Below, piece by piece: positions 62,786 through 64,000 of a stretch of 64,000 nt of DNA. The first letter of the stretch is position 1; every line of letters starts with the position of its first letter. The stretch comes from Pseudomonas sp. PDM18. GTDB lineage: Bacteria > Pseudomonadota > Gammaproteobacteria > Pseudomonadales > Pseudomonadaceae. The DNA lies in assembly GCF_014852585.1 (NCBI RefSeq), contig NZ_JACVBX010000001.1, forward strand, positions 372,001 through 436,000, given 5' to 3'. The position numbers were made by a program, and so were the translations under genes. Below the pieces are notes generated by a model. The model did no database searches. It was not told the origin of the DNA and saw only the letters and a program-made list of their open reading frames with translations.

Positions 62786-63211
62786 TCAGCCGCGCAGGCC
62801 GCCCTCGCGTTCCCAGGCGCAGCGCACTTTCAGCTCACCTTCGCGGGGGCTGTGGAAGCCGTTCTCGGACTCCCAGCGGAAGGTGTGGCTGCCGTTGACT
62901 TCGGTTTCCAGATGCACCACCGCGCTGGCCCAGTAGAGGCGGCGCAGCAGGGCTTCGAACTGTTCGACCCAGAGTTTCCACTCGTACTCGATGGTCTGGT
63001 AGCTGGCGCCGAAATGGATCACCTGGGATTGGTAGAGGCCCGCGCCTTCGGTCTCGCAGCGGCTGAACATCTCGCGGCCGAGGAACGGCCAGGCCTCGCC
63101 CATGGGCAGGCTGTCGAGCACCTTGCGGTTGGCGGCACGGCGCAGGCGGCGCTCCATCGAGTCGCCGGGCCAGTCGCGGATGCAGCCATAGACGATGGAT
63201 TCACAGTGCAA
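62786..63211 (-). CDS. Conserved hypothetical protein with TTG start
   Basis: A 141-residue cytoplasmic protein beginning, after the start codon, [35 protein letters not shown], continuing with [20 protein letters not shown] and [30 protein letters not shown] chose TTG at 63211 because GAAGGA lies nine bases upstream; the upstream ATG at 63268 has no such site. No named domain comes to mind. It sits upstream of ynfA and downstream of the SDR gene in the same direction, which recalls P. aeruginosa gene order. Confidence 0.75.
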   Translation of the reverse strand: MHCESIVYGCIRDWPGDSMERRLRRAANRKVLDSLPMGEAWPFLGREMFSRCETEGAGLYQSQVIHFGASYQTIEYEWKLWVEQFEALLRRLYWASAVVHLETEVNGSHTFRWESENGFHSPREGELKVRCAWEREGGLRG

Positions 63212-63308
63212 GCGGATTCTTCCTTCAATGACACCGGAGCCTTCTAACACAGGCCTGGCATGGCGCAAAGCGCGAATCCCCGCAGCTGCGCAGTAGCCCG
63301 AAAAAGCA

Positions 63309-63335
63309 AAAGCCCCGCGAAATGAGCGGGGCTTT
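63309..63335. terminator. Intrinsic terminator downstream of the SDR gene
   Basis: AAAGCCCCGC-GAAATGA-GCGGGGCTTT, a 10-base stem. Read on the minus strand the stem is followed by TGCTTTTT, which suits termination of leftward transcription from the SDR gene or from a short RNA encoded before it. Confidence 0.8.
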
Positions 63336-63364
63336 CACCGGGGTCCAACGTACATCAGCCAGGC

Positions 63365-63400
63365 AGGCCGGTGACTAAAACTAACCCTTTGCACCGGCCT
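63365..63400. other. Inverted repeat in the 63.2-63.5 kb spacer
   Basis: AGGCCGGTG and CACCGGCCT pair across an 18-base loop. The spacer 63212-63539 (328 bases) holds no protein gene that I can support. Together with the terminator it could form the 3' part of a short minus-strand RNA. Confidence 0.45.
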
Positions 63401-63539
63401 GGGCAAGCCCTCTCTTTCATTGCACCGAAAGGGGGCATATTCCTTGTTCAGAACCTGCTTTACGATCTTGCGAGCTAGAGCATTTCTCAGCTGCACTCAA
63501 CGCAGTTATGCCGACGCGCAGCAGATCGTAATCAGGCTC

Positions 63540-64000
63540 TCAGCTCAGGCTACGGCGCTTGGCTTGCATCTTCTCGGCCATTTTCGCCATCTCGTCGTAG
63601 ATCGCCTGGGGGTTCTGCTGCTTGATCTGCCAGGCCATGCGGCCCTGTTCGTGGGGCAGGATCATGAAGACGTCGCGGGCCACTTCCTGGTGGATGTAGT
63701 CGGCGATGTCGGCGGCGCTGATGGGCGAGCTTTCCAGCAGCTTGCCGACCTGGGTCTTCATTTCCGGACTCGGGCCGCGGAAGGAATCCAGCAGGTTGGT
63801 CTGGAAGAACGACGGGCAGACCACGTGGACCTTCACGTCCACCAGGCTGAGGTCGGCCAGCAGGCTTTCCGAGAGCGCCACCACGCCGGCCTTGGCGACG
63901 TTGTAGTTGCTCATCGCCGGGCCCTGCATCAGAGCGGCCATGGAGGCGATGTTGACGATGCGTCCCTTGCTCTTTTCCAGCAGCGGCAGGAAGGCCTTGC
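63540..64000 (-). CDS. Short-chain dehydrogenase/reductase, C-terminal part (cut by window edge)
   Basis: The visible 153 residues begin KAFLPLLEKSKGRIVNIASMAALMQGPAMSNYNVAKAGVVALSESLLADL: the catalytic Ser in NIAS and the Tyr-x3-Lys in YNVAKAG mark a classical SDR. The sequence then diverges into a tail (VCPSFFQTNLLDSF, then a helical and Lys/Arg-rich end AEKMQAKRRSLS) longer than many SDRs. The N-terminal NAD(P)-binding half lies outside the window. Substrate unknown. Confidence 0.88.
   Translation of the reverse strand, partial: KAFLPLLEKSKGRIVNIASMAALMQGPAMSNYNVAKAGVVALSESLLADLSLVDVKVHVVCPSFFQTNLLDSFRGPSPEMKTQVGKLLESSPISAADIADYIHQEVARDVFMILPHEQGRMAWQIKQQNPQAIYDEMAKMAEKMQAKRRSLS

Overview
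The window is high-GC, gene-dense chromosomal DNA from a Pseudomonas-type gammaproteobacterium. The evidence is the set of lineage markers (GacS, PlpD, a FimV-like protein, LapG/LapD, MprF with its AcvB/VirJ partner, a NAGGN osmolyte operon), REP-like intergenic palindromes of the Pseudomonas type, and blocks of gene order that match P. aeruginosa as I remember it. Those blocks are joined differently here. The presence of lapGD and the lack of pirA beside pirRS suggest an environmental Pseudomonas rather than P. aeruginosa itself. Species level is inference.

Layout. 1-8.9 kb: end of an unidentified gene, ycgL, ribonuclease D, a beta-propeller protein, a PlsC-like acyltransferase, a sulfurtransferase, a Sel1 protein, a phage-like orphan, a FadL-type porin, then a MarR/mini-thioredoxin/Rof divergon. 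8.9-24.2 kb: a block resembling the P. aeruginosa dinB-to-lpxO segment (DUF2058, lpxO, mazG, relA, rlmD, cysM, pirS-like, pirR-like, gacS, ldhA, two small genes, dinB), with the siderophore receptor pirA absent. 24.4-24.9 kb: three tandem initiator tRNA genes, each with its own promoter and terminator. 25-31.3 kb: mprF-acvB, cytochrome b561, a FemAB-like protein and a small conserved gene. 31.3-35.4 kb: agt-plcP lipid-remodelling genes behind a three-repeat Pho box, an AraC regulator, csaA and a DMT exporter. 35.4-47.5 kb: hldD, a SelW-like protein, plpD, a fimV paralogue, a MarR regulator, a DUF2804 gene, an HsbD-like diguanylate cyclase, a small lipoprotein and recQ. 47.6-53.6 kb: a YecA-type gene, ybaN, lapG-lapD, a repeat-rich spacer and a polyphosphate:AMP phosphotransferase. 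53.7-64 kb: mnmC, a TSUP transporter, a MarR regulator, the NAGGN operon (asnO, ngg, M42 peptidase), yheU, ynfA, a small hypothetical gene and a truncated SDR gene.

Themes. Several genes alter envelope charge or composition: lpxO, mprF/acvB, plcP/agt, hldD and plpD. Several control the planktonic/biofilm switch: gacS, the GGDEF protein and lapG/lapD. Several belong to the stringent or nucleotide economy: relA, mazG, the polyphosphate kinase and GC-rich discriminators on the initiator tRNA promoters. There is no sign of an intact prophage, insertion sequence or CRISPR array; the window is mainly core genome. The most interesting signals are regulatory: the Pho box before plcP-agt, the almost leaderless initiator tRNA promoters, the redox-type MarR divergon that also carries rof, and a candidate Fur site before a pirRS pair that has lost its receptor.
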